In this document: positions 61,785-64,000 of the stretch, piece by piece
Layout: each line of letters begins with the position of its first letter
How positions within the stretch are numbered: the stretch's first letter is position 1
NCBI RefSeq assembly: GCF_002305855.1
Contig: NZ_CP022163.1
Coordinates: 8,375,765 to 8,439,764, forward strand
DNA: 64,000 nt
Origin: Melittangium boletus DSM 14713
GTDB lineage: Bacteria > Myxococcota > Myxococcia > Myxococcales > Myxococcaceae
Direction of reading: 5' to 3'
The notes under the pieces: generated by a model
Told to the model about the DNA's origin: nothing
Seen by the model: only the letters and a program-made list of their open reading frames with translations
Database searches by the model: none
Position numbers and translations under genes: made by a program

Positions 61785-61839
61785 CCTTGATAACCGAGTA
61801 TCGGTGAAAAACCGACTTACCCGGAATCCTTGATAATCG
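61785..61839. promoter_or_regulatory. Duplicated CCTTGATAAYCG motif upstream of the lactonase pair
   Basis: CCTTGATAACCG (61785-61796) and CCTTGATAATCG (61828-61839) lie 43 bases apart. TCAAGCCTT occurs at 61780-61788 and 61840-61848, just outside, and a hairpin TCGGT-GAAAA-ACCGA sits between (61801-61815). The arrangement suggests a dimeric or looping regulator site 40-100 bases upstream of the first lactonase start. Confidence 0.5.
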
Positions 61840-61928
61840 TCAAGCCTTCTGTCTAGGATGGAAAACGACACTCGTACCTGTATTTGGACCAGGTCTGTGC
61901 CTGTGATTGCGCGCCTTCGAATCACTGG

Positions 61929-61952
61929 GCCGGAGGGAGAGGTCCCTCCGGC
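61929..61952. terminator. Perfect hairpin downstream of the FKBP gene
   Basis: GCCGGAGGGA-GAGG-TCCCTCCGGC, a 10-pair stem 22 bases after the FKBP stop on the minus strand. T-run is weak in both directions. Confidence 0.6.
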
Positions 61953-61973
61953 TGGCTCTTTCCCGGAGCGTGA

Positions 61974-62684
61974 TTACTTCTTGGGCTCGGCGCGAGGCAC
62001 GTCCGCGCCCTGACCCCCGATGCTCAGCAGTTCCACCTCGAACACCAGGGTGGAGTTGGGCGGGATGGTGGGAGGCGAGCCCGACTCGCCGTAGGCGGCC
62101 TTGGAGGGACACACGAGCTGGGCCTTCCCTCCGACCTTCATCTTCTGCACGCCCTCGGTCCAGCAGCTGATGACGCCGTTGAGGGGGAACTCGGCCGGCT
62201 CGCCGCGCTTGTAGGAGCTGTCGAACTCGATGCCGCTGGTGAGCGAGCCGCGGTAGTTCACCTTGACGGTGTCGCTCGCCTTGGGGCTCGGGCCGGTGCC
62301 CGCCTTGAGCTCCTTATAGATGACGCCCGAGGGCAACTTCACGGCGCCCTTCTCCTTGGCGGCGTCCTCCAGGAACTTCTGGCCGGCCTTCTCCTGGCGG
62401 CCCTTGGCGAGGTCCTGCAGCTTGGGCCCGTACTTGTCCAGCTCGACCGCGGGCTTGGCGTTGGTCAACGAGTCCGTCATGCCCTTCTTGACGAGTTCCA
62501 CCTCGGCCGGAGACAGCTCGAAGATCTTGATGCTGCGGCCAATCGACAAGCCGAGCGCGTAGACCGTCTTCTCGTCCTCGGTCTTGAGCGAGGCCGCGGC
62601 CGTGCCCGGGGCGGCTGCCTGCTGCGCCAGGGCCTGCTGCGCGGTGAGGCCGATGAGTGCTGCTGCCAGTACTCCCATTCGCAT
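61974..62684 (-). CDS. Exported FKBP-type peptidyl-prolyl cis-trans isomerase
   Basis: A 236-residue periplasmic folding catalyst. A Sec signal (MRMGVLAAALIGLTAQQALA) is followed by an N-terminal helical dimerisation domain (about 35-115, YALGLSIGRSIKIF) and a C-terminal FKBP domain (about 120-225). Active-site residues lie in VKVNYRGSLTSGIEFDSSY and VISCWTEGVQKMKVGGKA, and the 80s loop reads PPTIPPNSTLVFEVELL. The architecture matches FkpA/Mip proteins. The Cys in ISCWTEG and LVCPS are unusual additions. ATG 62684 has AAAGGTGG upstream. Confidence 0.95.
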   Translation of the reverse strand: MRMGVLAAALIGLTAQQALAQQAAAPGTAAASLKTEDEKTVYALGLSIGRSIKIFELSPAEVELVKKGMTDSLTNAKPAVELDKYGPKLQDLAKGRQEKAGQKFLEDAAKEKGAVKLPSGVIYKELKAGTGPSPKASDTVKVNYRGSLTSGIEFDSSYKRGEPAEFPLNGVISCWTEGVQKMKVGGKAQLVCPSKAAYGESGSPPTIPPNSTLVFEVELLSIGGQGADVPRAEPKK

Positions 62685-62842
62685 GTGATTCCACCTTTCT
62701 GATGGCGGCGGGAAGGATAGGCGCGTCCGTGTATTCCCGCTGGTCGTTTTCTTGCGGCCTGTCCGGATGCTCCTACCCTCGCGAGGGACTGCTGCAGGGC
62801 GGAAGCGGCCTGTAGCAGTGAGGCCTCCACCAAGGTGTGACG

Positions 62843-63181
62843 ATGAGCGACAAGCGGAAGAACGCGCGGGTACCCCTCGACATCTACGTGAACAAGTACA
62901 TGGATGGGGTGCCGTACATGGCGCACGCGGCCGATATCAGCCAGGAGGGCGTGAGCCTGGGGCGGCTCATCGAGCCCGAGCAGGACGCGCGGCGGGTGGG
63001 ATTGCAGTTCCAGTTGCCCGGCTCCGAGGAGGTCATCTACGCCGAGGGCGAGGTGGTGCGCGAGTGGGTGGAGGCGAGTCCGCGTCAACATGAGCGCTCG
63101 GGCGTGCGCTTCACGCTGCTCACGGAGCGGCACCGGCAGATGATCGACACGTACGTGGCACGCGGCGCGCGGGGTCACTGA
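62843..63181 (+). CDS. PilZ-domain protein
   Basis: A 112-residue cytoplasmic protein made of a single PilZ domain. The cyclic-di-GMP motifs are only partly canonical: the N-terminal KRKNARVPLDIYVNKY carries Arg/Lys in the RxxxR region, and the second motif reads DISQEGVSL for D/NxSxxG. Binding of cyclic-di-GMP is likely but not certain. ATG 62843 has AAGG 7 bases upstream; GTG 62837 is in frame. Such proteins tune motility or polysaccharide export in myxobacteria. Confidence 0.88.
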   Translation: MSDKRKNARVPLDIYVNKYMDGVPYMAHAADISQEGVSLGRLIEPEQDARRVGLQFQLPGSEEVIYAEGEVVREWVEASPRQHERSGVRFTLLTERHRQMIDTYVARGARGH

Positions 63182-63252
63182 GCACGCTCCCTTTTGGGGC
63201 GGCCCGGCGGGTCCACCTTGACCGGGTGGAAGGGCGCCGATTGAATTCCTTC

Positions 63253-64000
63253 ATGGGACGGAGCGCGTGGAGGAGTCGTGTGTCGCGGGCGCTGTGCGTG
63301 CTCGTGTGGATGGTGCCGCTGTCGGTGCTCGCGCGGGATGGGCACGTGGATTGGGGGCGGCAGGTCCTCCGGGTGACGGGCGATGGCCCCCCGGATGTGA
63401 AGGCGGCCAATGCCTCCCAGGCGCGGCTGGGCGCGGAGCGCTCGGCCCGGGAGAACGCCCTGGCGGATCTGCGCGAGCAGGTGAAGGGTCTGCCGCTGAG
63501 CGCGGGCCGGACCGTGGGCGAGGAGATGGCGCGAGAGGAAACGCGTCGTCAGGTCGAGGAAGTCCTGAAGGGCTACCAGGTGGTCCGGACGCGCTATTAC
63601 TCGGATGGAGGCGTGCGCCTGGACGTGGAATTCCCCCTGGGGGCGCTCACCGCGGTGCTCGTGACGCCCGTGGGGGCGGTGGCTCGGGAGGAGAAGCAGC
63701 CCGGCGGGGACAAGCTCGAGGCGGGCGCGGAGAAGCACACCGGAGTGGTGGTGGACGCGCGCAAGCTGGGTATGACGCCGATGCTGGCGCCCCGGTTGGT
63801 GGATGACACCTCGGGACAGCCGCTCCATGGCCCCGCCTCGCTGGACGTGGAGGCGCGCAAGGGGCTGGGCGTGGCGGGATTCTTCCAGAAACTCGAGGAG
63901 GCACGGGCCTCGTCGCGGGTGGGCGCCCGGCCGCTGGTGATCGAGGCGGCGCGGCTGGAGGGCTCGGATTTGCGACTCGGAGCGGACGCGGTGAAGGCGC
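63253..64000 (+). CDS. Exported protein of unknown function, C-terminus beyond the window
   Basis: A partial frame of 249 codons. The N-terminus (SRALCVLVWMVPLSVLA) is a Sec signal peptide. The first mature segment (VDWGRQVLRVTGDGPPDVK) and RENALADLREQVKGLPL resemble LPP20/FlgT-N-like proteins, in which the WxxxxxxAxGxG strand is common. A later region (THTGVVVDARKLGMTP-like, near 170) is also found in such proteins. No enzymatic motif is visible. The gene starts 71 bases after the PilZ gene in the same direction; a shared motility or surface role is speculative. Confidence 0.7.
   Translation, partial: MGRSAWRSRVSRALCVLVWMVPLSVLARDGHVDWGRQVLRVTGDGPPDVKAANASQARLGAERSARENALADLREQVKGLPLSAGRTVGEEMAREETRRQVEEVLKGYQVVRTRYYSDGGVRLDVEFPLGALTAVLVTPVGAVAREEKQPGGDKLEAGAEKHTGVVVDARKLGMTPMLAPRLVDDTSGQPLHGPASLDVEARKGLGVAGFFQKLEEARASSRVGARPLVIEAARLEGSDLRLGADAVKA

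Overview
The window is GC-rich (roughly 70% by eye), almost fully coding, and rich in histidine kinases, response regulators, secreted metallopeptidases, lipoproteins and a GH19 chitinase. It also carries a sigma-54 type regulator, PilZ and VWA proteins and a short Cys-tailed membrane protein of a kind I associate with myxobacteria. I infer a predatory or saprophytic myxobacterium, probably Cystobacterineae (Cystobacter/Archangium-like). No rRNA, CRISPR array or prophage was seen, and there is one insertion sequence.

Layout. 1-5362: partial outer-membrane protein, M23 peptidase, NtrC-type regulator, and divergent murJ. 5600-8099: a five-S1-domain RNA-binding protein followed by three tandem initiator tRNA genes and a strong terminator. 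8106-10270 (minus): topoisomerase IB, an orphan Hpt protein and a 2OG-Fe(II) oxygenase. 10422-19171: a YqiJ-like membrane protein, a flotillin and a giant 1843-residue AAA ATPase, followed by a YoaK/DUF1275 protein, a fatty acid desaturase and a stand-alone Lrp ligand-binding domain. 21583-24416 (minus): a SulP-STAS-carbonic anhydrase fusion and a small exported protein. 24658-36572: a signalling block with a soluble PhnD-domain kinase, an M35 protease, a PAS kinase, a single-domain receiver, a hybrid kinase, and a second large hybrid kinase cut in two by an IS701-like element. 36608-44734: M1 peptidase, methyltransferase, an amidohydrolase remnant, a Cys-tailed membrane protein, a fused MFS/spermidine-synthase protein, chitinase and a DcrB-like protein. 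44745-53211 (minus): TRIC channel, ahcY with an upstream SAH riboswitch, a membrane sensor kinase, a VWA lipoprotein, an acyltransferase and a DUF3105 lipoprotein. 53267-57683: two zinc peptidases flanking a cold-shock gene. 57694-64000: a TetR/NmrA divergent pair with duplicated operators, tandem Tat-exported lactonases with a duplicated upstream motif, an FKBP isomerase, a PilZ protein and a partial exported protein.

How the genes work together. Three themes stand out. Membrane-domain organisation is suggested by the flotillin/YqiJ/ATPase cassette and the desaturase. Environmental sensing is represented by six kinases or kinase fragments. Extracellular degradation and envelope work is represented by M23, M35, M1, M2, M3-like peptidases and the chitinase. 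The best-supported specific observations are the clean IS split of a kinase (removing the element and one TTAT copy restores one 983-codon protein), the SAH riboswitch on ahcY, the duplicated TetR operators, and the YqiJ-flotillin-giant ATPase cassette as the main candidate for an under-described system. All functional statements come from reading motifs by eye; no database search was run.
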